Source of the DNA: Afipia massiliensis
GTDB taxonomy: Bacteria > Pseudomonadota > Alphaproteobacteria > Rhizobiales > Xanthobacteraceae
Length of the DNA: 64,000 bases
Reading direction: 5' to 3'
NCBI RefSeq assembly: GCF_014203115.1
Contig: NZ_JACHIJ010000002.1
Span: forward strand, 248,001-312,000
In this document: positions 55,078 through 63,171 of the stretch, in pieces
Layout: the number at the start of each line of letters is the position of its first letter
Numbering within the stretch: the stretch's first letter is position 1
The notes under the pieces: generated by a model
Told to the model about the DNA's origin: nothing
What the model saw: only the letters and a program-made list of their open reading frames with translations
The model's database searches: none
Program-made: the position numbers and the translations under genes

Positions 55078-55185
55078 CGCGTTTCGTCCCTTCATGCGTC
55101 TGCGCGCAGATTATTGGCACGAGTGTAGCCAACTTTACGGGACTGTTGGAAGGGAGGCGATGACTTGGGAGGTAAGTTGTTCCAG

Positions 55186-55278
55186 CCCCGTCATTGTGAG
55201 GAGCAAAGCGACGAAGCAATCCAGCCTCTGTCTTTCTCCGGACTGGATTGCTTGGCTTCGCTCGCAATGACGATGGGG
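55186..55278. repeat. Palindromic REP-like element
   Basis: CCCCGTCATTGTGAGGAGC...GAAGCAATCCAG (from 55186) pairs with CTGGATTGCTTGGCTTCGCT...CAATGACGATGGGG (to 55278). This GTCATTGCGAGGAGC-type palindrome is very widespread in intergenic DNA of alphaproteobacteria and other bacteria. It lies between two minus-strand genes. Confidence 0.85.
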
Positions 55279-55293
55279 GGCCGTCGTGACGGG

Positions 55294-55902
55294 TTAATAC
55301 CCCACCGTAAACCGCTGCCTTGAGTGCGCTGGCTTCTCGACTTCATCGACGAGCGCGATGGCATAATCCTCGAACGAGATGCTGCTGCCCTTCTCGTTGG
55401 TCAGAAGCTGATCCTTGCCGAGACGGAATGTGCCGGTGCGCGGTCCCTCGACAAACAGCGCCGATGGCGAAAGAAACGTCCAGTCCAGTTCCGTCTCCTG
55501 ACGCAACAGACCCAGGAACTCGCCGCCCTTGGTGGCCTCATCCTTGTAGATCGCCGGAAACTCCGGCGTCGACACCAACGTGACACCGGGCGCGACTTCA
55601 AGACTGCCGGCACCGCCGACCACCAGATAGCGCTTCGCGCCCGACGCCTTCACGGCATCGATCAGTTTGCGCGGATCGCTTTGCAGAAAATGCACGGCGC
55701 TGATGACCACGTCGTGCCCTTTGAGAAGACCAGTGAGATCATCCTTGTTGAATACGTCGCCCTTCTTCGGCGTGACGTTGACCTGCGCCTGAACCTTCTC
55801 CGGATTGCGGACGATGGCGGTGACCTCGTGGCCGCGGCGAGCGAGTTCCTGAAGGATGGGCGAACCGGCGCGGCCGGTGGCTCCGATCAATGCGACTTTC
55901 AT
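55294..55902 (-). CDS. NmrA-like NAD(P)-binding reductase
   Basis: Atypical short-chain dehydrogenase of 202 residues from ATG 55902. KVALIGATGRAGSPILQELA is the dinucleotide loop; AIVRNPEKVQ, GHDVVISAVHFLQSDP and KRYLVVGGAGSLEV follow. It is divergent from an HxlR regulator over a 59-bp gap with an operator-like dyad, the arrangement used for stress-responsive quinone or aldehyde reductases. Confidence 0.9.
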   Translation of the reverse strand: MKVALIGATGRAGSPILQELARRGHEVTAIVRNPEKVQAQVNVTPKKGDVFNKDDLTGLLKGHDVVISAVHFLQSDPRKLIDAVKASGAKRYLVVGGAGSLEVAPGVTLVSTPEFPAIYKDEATKGGEFLGLLRQETELDWTFLSPSALFVEGPRTGTFRLGKDQLLTNEKGSSISFEDYAIALVDEVEKPAHSRQRFTVGY

Positions 55903-55924
55903 TATGACGTCCTTTGCGATACGT

Positions 55925-55941
55925 GGTATCCTATCGATACC
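55925..55941. promoter_or_regulatory. Operator-like inverted repeat between reductase and HxlR gene
   Basis: GGTATC (55925-55930), spacer CTATC and GATACC (55936-55941) form a perfect 6-bp dyad; another GATAC lies just upstream. The position between divergent starts fits an HxlR binding site. Confidence 0.65.
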
Positions 55942-55961
55942 AACTAACGAATGGACATCAG

Positions 55962-56438
55962 ATGCCCGCTGCCGGCGCCGCTGTGAAGAAGGCACTTTCC
56001 AGAGACATGGTCTCCCGCGAGAGACCGCTCGCCAAATCCGCGCGCGCGGCCAAGGCTTCGCGGGGCAACTGGCCGGCAAATCCCTACGCGCAGGATTGCC
56101 CAACGCGGCTGGTGCTCGATCGCATCGCCGACAAATGGACCGTGCTGCTGCTGATCCTGCTCTCGCACCGATCGTGGCGCTTCAACGAGCTACGCCGCGA
56201 GATCGGCGGGCTTACGCAGAAGATGGCATCGCAGACTCTGAAAGGTCTTGAGCGCGACGGGCTCGTGACGCGCAAGGTGACGCCCACGGTTCCTGTAACG
56301 GTAGAGTATTCGATCACGCCGCTTGGGCGCACGCTGAGCGAAACCGTCGATGCGTTGCGGATCTGGGCGGAGCGGCACATGAGCGATGTCGCGAAAGCGC
56401 AGATACAATATGACCGAACCAAGGCACCAACTGTGTAG
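55962..56438 (+). CDS. HxlR-family transcriptional regulator
   Basis: 158 residues from ATG 55962. The core begins after a basic N-terminal extension (~45 residues): DCPTRLVLDRIADKWTVLLL, RRSWRFNELRREIGGLTQKM-like winged-helix sequence, and GLVTRKVTPTVPVTVEYSIT. A conserved Cys in AQDCPTR is the usual redox-sensing residue of YodB/QorR-type members. Expected to repress the divergent NmrA-like gene and be released by electrophiles; this is inferred from arrangement. Confidence 0.92.
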   Translation: MPAAGAAVKKALSRDMVSRERPLAKSARAAKASRGNWPANPYAQDCPTRLVLDRIADKWTVLLLILLSHRSWRFNELRREIGGLTQKMASQTLKGLERDGLVTRKVTPTVPVTVEYSITPLGRTLSETVDALRIWAERHMSDVAKAQIQYDRTKAPTV

Positions 56439-56599
56439 ATTAGGTCACACACGCCGATTTTGTGCGGATGTTCTTCGTGCGTTCGCAAGAGTTGATGAGG
56501 CATTTACGGCTTGCGCGATAGGATCGTACATCATCGGCGACAATCGATGACGTCTCGCCGGCGATTGAGAATGAGCTCCCAGAATAAAGGAGAGCAATC

Positions 56600-56791
56600 A
56601 TGCCAGCCTATGCACAGCATCACAAACAGCATCGCATCTTTCATGCGCCCACAACCGTGTGTCCAAGCTGCCTGAGCCTTCCCATGCAGATCACGGAGGT
56701 TCAGCCCCACTGGGACCTGGCGAGGGTGGACTTCGTCTATGAATGCCCGGCGTGCTGTACCGAAATACGGGAAACAGTGGCGAAGCACTAA
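56600..56791 (+). CDS. Small zinc-ribbon-like protein, copy 2
   Basis: 63 residues with a strong SD (AAAGGAGAG). Two Cys pairs, VCPSCLSLP and YECPACCTE, about 30 residues apart, match the layout of the protein at 39127-39444, and the link VDFVYECPACCTEIRE parallels its LEFTYACSGCGTETIR. It lacks the basic tail of copy 1. Function unknown. Confidence 0.7.
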   Translation: MPAYAQHHKQHRIFHAPTTVCPSCLSLPMQITEVQPHWDLARVDFVYECPACCTEIRETVAKH

Positions 56792-56830
56792 ACTTGCGCG
56801 TGCCGGTTCCCTTCGCCCATATCTTGCGGA

Positions 56831-56859
56831 CATGCGCCGGCCGACCACGTCGGCGCATG
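56831..56859. terminator. Hairpin between the small zinc-ribbon gene and the SMR gene
   Basis: CATGCGCCG (56831-56839) pairs perfectly with CGGCGCATG (56851-56859) around an 11-nt loop; no T-run follows. Confidence 0.5.
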
Positions 56860-56912
56860 CCGCAACTCAACCGCTGCCTATGAGAATCACGGTCGCCCGA
56901 CTACGATGAGGC

Positions 56913-57242
56913 ATGACCTTCGTCTACCTCATCATCGCAATCATTCTTGAAGTGATCGGCACCGCTGCGCTACAGGCGTCGGAGCAGTTCACCAAGCCGA
57001 AACCGCTGATCCTGACGGCGCTCGGCTACGCAGCCTCGTTCTATTTCCTGTCGCTGGTCCTGCGGACCATGCCAGTCGGGATCGCCTATGCGATCTGGTC
57101 CGGTCTCGGCATCGTGCTGATCACCATCGTCGGTCTCGTCTGGTTCGGCCAGAAACTCGACATGCCCGCCGTCATCGGCCTCGCGCTGATCATCGCAGGT
57201 GTCGGCACCATCAACCTGTTTTCATCAACGGTTTCGCATTGA
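56913..57242 (+). CDS. SMR-family small multidrug resistance transporter
   Basis: 109 residues, four transmembrane helices. VYLIIAIILEVIGTAALQAS carries the essential membrane Glu of helix 1; AYAIWSGLGIVLITIVG and FGQKLDMPAVIGLALIIAGV complete the EmrE/SugE-like fold. It could export quaternary ammonium compounds or guanidinium; it stands singly, as homodimeric SMRs do. Two small same-strand genes follow closely. Confidence 0.93.
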   Translation: MTFVYLIIAIILEVIGTAALQASEQFTKPKPLILTALGYAASFYFLSLVLRTMPVGIAYAIWSGLGIVLITIVGLVWFGQKLDMPAVIGLALIIAGVGTINLFSSTVSH

Positions 57243-57260
57243 CGCATTGGAGAGCTACGC

Positions 57261-57410
57261 ATGGACAACCGCAACATCCTCTACGCCGTCGTCGGTGCAC
57301 TTGTGATCGCGGTCGGCGTGCTGGGCTACAAGGTCTATCAGGACAACAAGAAGCCGCAGGGCCTGCAGATCAACGTCGGCCCCGACGGGCTGAAGATCCA
57401 GAACAAGTGA
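57261..57410 (+). CDS. 49-residue single-pass membrane protein
   Basis: ATG 57261 with GGAGAG 7 nt upstream, stop at 57408-57410. One transmembrane helix (ILYAVVGALVIAVGVLGYKV) is followed by a short polar tail (INVGPDGLKIQNK). It lies 18 bp after the SMR gene and 7 bp before the next gene, so it is probably cotranscribed. Function unknown. Confidence 0.7.
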   Translation: MDNRNILYAVVGALVIAVGVLGYKVYQDNKKPQGLQINVGPDGLKIQNK

Positions 57411-57417
57411 GCTACGA

Positions 57418-57666
57418 ATGAACGCAGTATCGTCGCCACGAACGCTCTTGCTCGCAGCAGTCCTGTCGCTTGCGGCGACTGCCTCCGCCCGCGCCGACAT
57501 TGTCGGCCGTGAAGCCGACATCACCAACCTGCGGCTCGGCCAGAAGATCTATGTCGATGACGGATCCTGCCCCTCGGGGCAGATCAAGGAAGTGTCAGGC
57601 CTTCGCCTCACCGCAGCCGGCGTCGAAGCTTCCCGCAAATGCGTCGACCGCAAGGGCAAGCGCTAG
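57418..57666 (+). CDS. Small secreted protein, paralogue of 44325-44585
   Basis: 82 residues; a signal peptide ends near ASARAD. The mature part (LGQKIYVDDGSCPSGQIKEV, RKCVDRKGKR) has two Cys and the VDxGxC-xxGxxxxVxG pattern shared with the gene at 44325. Possibly DUF6719. Its TAG overlaps the stop of the convergent SDR gene. Confidence 0.7.
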   Translation: MNAVSSPRTLLLAAVLSLAATASARADIVGREADITNLRLGQKIYVDDGSCPSGQIKEVSGLRLTAAGVEASRKCVDRKGKR

Positions 57667-58409
57667 ATCGTTCGGCCGCCATCCACCGGCAGCACCACGC
57701 CGGTAATGAAGTCCGCATCGTCCGACGCCAGATAGACACACGCCTTGGCGATATCATCCGGCTGGGACATACGGCCGAGCGGAATCGTCGCGATGAACTT
57801 CGCGCGGTTTTCCGGCGTGTCCGGCACACCCATGAATGTTTCGAGCAGCGCAGTCTCGCCCATCACCGGCGCAACGCAGTTGACCCGTATCTTGTCGGGC
57901 GCAAGTTCGGCCGCCATCGCGCCGGAGAGCAGGTTCACCGCACCCTTCGAGCCGTTGTACCAGGTGAGCCCCGGACGCGGACGGATGCCGCCGGTCGAGC
58001 CGATGTTGATGATGCAGCCGCCACCCTGCTTGCGCATCAGCGGCACGGTGGCGTTCGTCATGTGATAGATCGATTTGACGTTGACCGCGAACACGCGATC
58101 GAACTCGTCTTCGGTCACGTCCATAATCGGCTTGTTGCGAAACGACCAGCCCGCGTTGTTGACCACGATGTCGAGCCGTCCGAATTTCTCGACCGCTGTC
58201 GCAACGGCCCTGTCGATGTCGTCACGCTTCGAGACGTCGCCGGCCACGGCGACGGCGCCGCCGGTGTTCGCGGCGACGCGCGCCGCGCCCTCGCCGTTCA
58301 GATCGAGGATCACGACCTTGGCGCCCTCGTCCACGAAAAGCCGTGCAATGGCCGCGCCAAATCCCGATGCGCCGCCTGTGACCAGCGCAACCTTGTTCTT
58401 GAGACGCAT
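57663..58409 (-). CDS. SDR-family oxidoreductase
   Basis: Classical short-chain dehydrogenase of 248 residues from ATG 58409, which has AAGGGCGG upstream; ATG 58433 is an alternative. The cofactor loop is VTGGASGFGAAIA, followed by NNAGWSF, the catalytic Ser in INIGSTGGIR and YNGSKGA (YxxxK). The Asp in VVILDLNGEG favours NAD(H). Substrate unknown. The C-terminus ends VLPVDGGRTI. Confidence 0.94.
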   Translation of the reverse strand: MRLKNKVALVTGGASGFGAAIARLFVDEGAKVVILDLNGEGAARVAANTGGAVAVAGDVSKRDDIDRAVATAVEKFGRLDIVVNNAGWSFRNKPIMDVTEDEFDRVFAVNVKSIYHMTNATVPLMRKQGGGCIINIGSTGGIRPRPGLTWYNGSKGAVNLLSGAMAAELAPDKIRVNCVAPVMGETALLETFMGVPDTPENRAKFIATIPLGRMSQPDDIAKACVYLASDDADFITGVVLPVDGGRTI

Positions 58410-58663
58410 GATATCCGCCCTTTTGATTTTCATTTTGTTGTCCGGCAAGGGTCGATCAAACCACCCCCAAACGCAAGAGCGCCGCGCGTCACTTCTGATT
58501 CGAAATCGCGCAAGGCAATTCGATGATTTATCTCCCGGCTTTTCGTCGTACGAATTCGCACTTTCAGCGTGACCGCCGGCTTCATCGTCCTACAGTTGCA
58601 AAGCGCGGCGAATGAGTCCGGCGCCGTCGTGATGAACGTGACTCCGGACCGGGAGGCGAAATC

Positions 58664-58957
58664 ATGTCGGGCATGCTTGTTACCCTGCTGATTCAGATCA
58701 TCGGCGGCGCCATCGGCGGAAATGTCGTCGGCGGCGCGGCCAAGAACATCGATCTTGGCACCATGGGGAATACCATCGCCGGTGCTATCGGCGGCGGTGT
58801 GGGCGGGCAGATTCTCGGAATGCTGATTCCGATGCTGGCCAATACGGCTGCGACACCGGACATCGGCGCGATCATCGGTCAGGCCGCGGGCGGCGGCGTT
58901 GCCGGTGCGGTACTTACCGCAATCGTCGGTATGATCAAGAACAGGTCGGCGGCGTAA
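58664..58957 (+). CDS. Small glycine-zipper membrane protein
   Basis: 97 residues made of Gly/Ala/Ile-rich hydrophobic stretches (LLIQIIGGAIGGNVVGGAAK, AGAIGGGVGGQILGMLIPML, GGGVAGAVLTAIVGMI). GxxxG patterns suggest two or three packed helices, as in glycine-zipper proteins. No signal cleavage site is evident. SD GGGAGG precedes the ATG. Function unknown. Confidence 0.7.
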   Translation: MSGMLVTLLIQIIGGAIGGNVVGGAAKNIDLGTMGNTIAGAIGGGVGGQILGMLIPMLANTAATPDIGAIIGQAAGGGVAGAVLTAIVGMIKNRSAA

Positions 58958-58990
58958 AGTTCGCAACGGCACCGTTCGTCATTCAGCGCT

Positions 58991-59524
58991 CTATCCAGAA
59001 ATGAAATCGCTGCATTTCTGGATGGTGTCGTTGCCGCCCCAGGGCATGATCGGAATAGAGGACGTCGAGTTCTTCGGCGAGCCCTCGATCAGCCTGTCGG
59101 AGTAGACCATGTAGACCAGCACGTTCCGCTTGGCGTCGCAGCCGCGCACGATCTGCATCTTCTTGAAGAACAGCGAGCGGCGCTGCCGGAACATGTCCTC
59201 GCCTTGAGCCGCCTTGGCCTTGAAGCGGATCGGTCCGATCTGACGGCAAGCCAGCGAGATGTCCGAGACCTCCTCGGCAAGCCCGAGCCAGCCCTTGTAA
59301 CCACCCTTCTCCGGCACCGTGAAATGACACGCCACGCCTTCGACCGCCGGATCATCGACGCCGTAGGTCGCGAGTTTGTCGTCCGGGCTGAGTAGCTTGA
59401 ACACGGTGGAGCGGCGGAAGATCAGGTCCGGCTCGTCAGCCGCCACCACAGGCGTTGCGGCCAGCCAGACAATAGCGGTGGCCAACAGCGCGGCGGCTGT
59501 CATTCGGGTCGAACGGAAAGGCAT
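58991..59524 (-). CDS. creA: CreA-family periplasmic protein
   Basis: 177 residues from ATG 59524; a signal peptide ends near PVVAAD. VFKLLSPDDKLATYGVDDPA, GVACHFTVPEKGGYKGWLGL, SLACRQIGPI and VYMVYSDRLIEGSP match the CreA family (DUF1291 area), a conserved periplasmic protein of unknown function. Three Cys are present. Divergent from the L,D-transpeptidase gene. Confidence 0.9.
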   Translation of the reverse strand: MPFRSTRMTAAALLATAIVWLAATPVVAADEPDLIFRRSTVFKLLSPDDKLATYGVDDPAVEGVACHFTVPEKGGYKGWLGLAEEVSDISLACRQIGPIRFKAKAAQGEDMFRQRRSLFFKKMQIVRGCDAKRNVLVYMVYSDRLIEGSPKNSTSSIPIMPWGGNDTIQKCSDFISG

Positions 59525-59787
59525 CAGCGGGCTCCACGGGAGGGTCTTCGAAACATGGCTCGGGACGACTGCCCCGCGCCGGGAACCCCTCATGTGGGGT
59601 GGCGTCGGCGGCGTTGGAAGGCACGGGATTGTGACCGCCACCAAGTGGCCGTTAAGCGCTTTTGAAGGCTCCCCGGCTAGCATTTGAGCACCGTGAATCA
59701 CGCAGAATGCGGTACCGAGACCCGGGACGGCGATGAACATTCAGCCGATTGGCGACACTAATACTGGAATCAATTGAGGAATTTCGC

Positions 59788-61350
59788 GTGTACGGCAATC
59801 GGCTACCTTCTCCGAACGAACAGCAGAAAACGATCGGCACAACCTCCCCTTTTGGCAGTGACATCAGTTCCCGTCCGGCCCGATCCGGGGGCCTACGAAC
59901 CGCATGGCTCGCGGCAACGCTGACCGCCGGATTTGCACTGCCTGCCGACGCCCAGATGTTCTGGCCGACGGACCCCGGCAGCGATTATTACGTCGAGCCG
60001 CCGCTAATGGAACCGCGCCGCCCGCGCGTCGCGCGCACCCGACAGAAGCTGCCCGATGCGCCCAAGGACACCGCCAAACCGGTCGGGCCGATCGTCATCG
60101 CGATCTCGATCGAAAACCAAAAGGTGAAAATCTACGACCAGAACGGCTTGTTCGCGGAGTCGCCGGTGTCCACCGGCATGCAAGGCCATTCGACGCCGAC
60201 GGGCGTGTTCAGCATCATCCAGAAGAACAAATACCACCGCTCGAATATCTACAGCGGCGCGCCGATGCCCTACATGCAGCGCCTCACCTGGTCCGGCATC
60301 GCGCTGCACGCCGGCGCACTGCCCGGTTACCCGGCGTCGCACGGCTGCATCCGCATGCCGATGAATTTCGCGATGCGGATGTGGGGCTGGACCCGCATGG
60401 GCGCGCGCGTGATCGTCACCCCCGGCGAAATCTTGCCGATCGATGTCTCTCATCCGCTGCTGATCACGCGCAAGCCGGACACAAGGCCGGTCGCAGCCGC
60501 GCCCGCGCTGGACAAGCAGGCCTCGACGCTGAAGTCCGACCGCTCGTCGATCCTCGATGCCGCCACTCACGAAAAGCCGCAACTGAGGCTGACATCGATT
60601 TCCGAAGGCGCGCCCATTCGCACAGCCGACGCCAGCGGAGAATTTCCGCAAAAGAGCGATGCGGACACCGTCGTCGCGCAAGATTCCGGTCGGGAAACTC
60701 CCAAGGTCGCATCGTCGGTCACCCCGAACGACGACGCGAAGAAAGATGACGCGAACAAGACTGACGCGCCCGACAATAAACCTGTCGATGACAAACTCGC
60801 CGACCAGAAAGGCGAAGCCCCGAAGATCGACAAGGACCAGACCCGCGCCACTGATCCTCTAGCATCACCCAGCGTCCCGCTCGAAGGAACGGCGGAATTT
60901 ATCGGTCCGGTGAAACCCCGTACCGGTCATGTTGCGGCCTTTGTCAGCGCTAAGGAGAACAAAATCTACGTGCGGCAGAATTTCGAACCGTGGTTTGAAG
61001 CACCGGTCACCATCGCCGCATCGGATCGCCCGCTCGGCACGCACGTCTTCACGGTCCGCACGGACAAGGCCGATCCCGATGCGCTGCGCTGGTCGGTTGT
61101 CTCGCTCCCCGTGCCCGTGCGCGCGGCCGAAGAAACTCCCCGGCGCAGGCGCGGCGAGCCTGCCGCCGCCATCACAACGACGGCTCCACCGTCGTCGCCA
61201 ACGGAGGCACTCGATCGCCTGACCATCCCTGAAGACGCCATGAAGCGGATCGCATCTGCGCTTGCGCCGGGCGGCTCGATCACCGTGTCGGATCGCGGCC
61301 TTGGCGACGAGACTGGCCGGGGAACGGACTTCATCGTCCCGCTGCGGTAA
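59788..61350 (+). CDS. L,D-transpeptidase (YkuD) with degenerate second domain
   Basis: 520 residues from GTG 59788 (GAGGA 7 nt upstream); TTG 59749 is possible. The N-terminal hydrophobic segment (~40-57) ends at ADAQM. The YkuD domain holds IVIAISIENQKVKIYDQNGL, TGMQGHSTPTGVF and the catalytic SHGCIRMP. It cross-links peptidoglycan or attaches proteins to it. A charged low-complexity linker (Asp/Lys/Thr, nt ~60700-60880) leads to a second region, FVSAKENKIYVRQNFEPWFE and SDRPLGTHVFTV. That region copies the N-terminal YkuD strands but has no HGC motif. Confidence 0.9.
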   Translation: MYGNRLPSPNEQQKTIGTTSPFGSDISSRPARSGGLRTAWLAATLTAGFALPADAQMFWPTDPGSDYYVEPPLMEPRRPRVARTRQKLPDAPKDTAKPVGPIVIAISIENQKVKIYDQNGLFAESPVSTGMQGHSTPTGVFSIIQKNKYHRSNIYSGAPMPYMQRLTWSGIALHAGALPGYPASHGCIRMPMNFAMRMWGWTRMGARVIVTPGEILPIDVSHPLLITRKPDTRPVAAAPALDKQASTLKSDRSSILDAATHEKPQLRLTSISEGAPIRTADASGEFPQKSDADTVVAQDSGRETPKVASSVTPNDDAKKDDANKTDAPDNKPVDDKLADQKGEAPKIDKDQTRATDPLASPSVPLEGTAEFIGPVKPRTGHVAAFVSAKENKIYVRQNFEPWFEAPVTIAASDRPLGTHVFTVRTDKADPDALRWSVVSLPVPVRAAEETPRRRRGEPAAAITTTAPPSSPTEALDRLTIPEDAMKRIASALAPGGSITVSDRGLGDETGRGTDFIVPLR

Positions 61351-61442
61351 TGCGCGGGAATGACCGGGATCTTCTTTCGGCGTCAAACTGCCATGGAACC
61401 CGGTTGGCTTTCGGTGCGGCCTTGCGATAGAACCCGCAAATC

Positions 61443-63095
61443 ATGACAGCCTTCCCCGACACCCAGACCTCAGCAACACCCTCCTCCAAGGACCCGCGGC
61501 GTGACGCGCTTGCCAGGCTGACACCGTTCGGCTGGACCGGCGGCATGGCTGTCATTTTCATTGGCCTCGCGCTGTCGTTTTTCCTGGCCGGCTATTTTGT
61601 TATCTACTGGCGCAATGCCGACATGGATTTCATGATCGTCTACAACGCGCTCGTGCTGAACGAGGGCAAGCCGCAGGCGTTCTTCGATCACCCATCCTAC
61701 TTCACCATCCTGTCGGTGAAGTCGTGGTTCCAGCTGATGCATTCGCTGGGTCTGCTCGATGCATGGAAGCTGTCGTCCATTCCCTCGGCGCTGAACGTCC
61801 CTGCCTTCGATGCCGCGATGACGAGCGCGGTTCGCGCCGGCCGCGTGGTGGCGTGGCTCACCGCAACGATCTTCGTCCTCGGCTTCGCCGCGCTCGCCCG
61901 CTGCATCTTCCGCGACTGGCGGATCGCGCTGCTGGCCACATTCGCGTTCGCATTCTCCGGCGGCATCGCGGTTCATATGCGTATTCTCCGCAGCGAACTG
62001 ATCGCCGCGTGTTTGTTCACGCTCGCACTGATGCTGCTGATCGCCGTGAGCCGCCGCGCCAGCACCTGGCGTCCACTCGCGCTCGCGGGCGCGGCCGCGC
62101 TGTGCGTGCTCGGATTGCAGAACAAGGTTCAGATCATTCTGCTGATCGCGGGACTCCCATTGATGATGCTGCCGTTCGGTACGCCGGAGAGCATCAGCAC
62201 AGCGTTCTGGAACAACTCGGCTCGGGCATGGATCGCGACGCTCGGTGCAGCCGTTGTCGCGGCTTTGATGCTCAGCCTTGCGTGGCCGCTGATTGCCGCG
62301 GGGCTCGAGCCGGAATCGATGGACATTGCCCAGCTTAACGCGCTGATCGGCGGCAAATTCGGGGTGTATCAGGTTGCCCTGCTCTGCTGGATCGGCCTCG
62401 CCATGATCGTCTACGCAGCGATTTGGCGGATCAGCCTCACCGAAACGCTGACGTCGATGTTCGCGGTTATCGCCGGCGCGTCACTCGGACTGCTCACGCT
62501 CTATCTGCAGTATGATCCGCAGAACGCGGTCGCGGTGATCAATCCCATCGAGAAAATGCTGGTATTTGCGGACGCGCCGGCGACCACGGCGACCGAAGGC
62601 GGCAAGATTCTAGCGGCCATCAGCCTGCTGTTCGACGGCGTCATTTCCGTACTCAAGCGGTATACGTTCGTCCTGTTCACGTCACCGCGCCCGACCGTGT
62701 TCCTGACATGGCTGGTCATTCCCGGCATCGTTTATGCGTGGCTCAAAGGCGAACGACAGGTCGCAATCCAGGCGATGCTGCTGCTACTGTCAGCCATCGG
62801 CATCGATGCGCTTGGCGTGCGGCGCAACCTCAAGGCCGAATACTTTATTCTGACCGATCCGCTCATCATTCTGGCCGGCGGACTCCTGCTGGAAAAGCTG
62901 AACGACCTGCGGTGGAGCAAATGGGCCTATCCGATCGGCGCGGCGCTGATCGTCGCCCATGTGGCTATCAGCCAGGCCGAGCCAGTGAAGCATGTCATGA
63001 AGCGCAGCGGCCCCGAATACATCTGCGAGTGGAACGAGTACTACGAACCGGAATTGCCGATGCCATGGTGCGACAAGCCGCCAAAGCGTCCGTGA
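61443..63095 (+). CDS. Polytopic membrane protein, possible GT-C-type glycosyltransferase
   Basis: 550 residues with about ten to twelve hydrophobic helices. The first periplasmic loop contains ADMDFMIVYNALVLNEGKPQ and DHPSYFTILSVKSWF. An acidic pair followed by a His/Pro segment is the usual shape of the GT-C first loop. No family is recognised with certainty. It may act on lipid-linked sugars; confidence in that is low. It is followed closely by the glutathione peroxidase gene. Confidence 0.65.
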   Translation: MTAFPDTQTSATPSSKDPRRDALARLTPFGWTGGMAVIFIGLALSFFLAGYFVIYWRNADMDFMIVYNALVLNEGKPQAFFDHPSYFTILSVKSWFQLMHSLGLLDAWKLSSIPSALNVPAFDAAMTSAVRAGRVVAWLTATIFVLGFAALARCIFRDWRIALLATFAFAFSGGIAVHMRILRSELIAACLFTLALMLLIAVSRRASTWRPLALAGAAALCVLGLQNKVQIILLIAGLPLMMLPFGTPESISTAFWNNSARAWIATLGAAVVAALMLSLAWPLIAAGLEPESMDIAQLNALIGGKFGVYQVALLCWIGLAMIVYAAIWRISLTETLTSMFAVIAGASLGLLTLYLQYDPQNAVAVINPIEKMLVFADAPATTATEGGKILAAISLLFDGVISVLKRYTFVLFTSPRPTVFLTWLVIPGIVYAWLKGERQVAIQAMLLLLSAIGIDALGVRRNLKAEYFILTDPLIILAGGLLLEKLNDLRWSKWAYPIGAALIVAHVAISQAEPVKHVMKRSGPEYICEWNEYYEPELPMPWCDKPPKRP

Positions 63096-63171
63096 GAACT
63101 GTCACGGCTTCTTGAAACTTGGGACGGCGGCAATCCGTTATCTTGAGCGACAGTCTCTCAGGGAGCGCATC

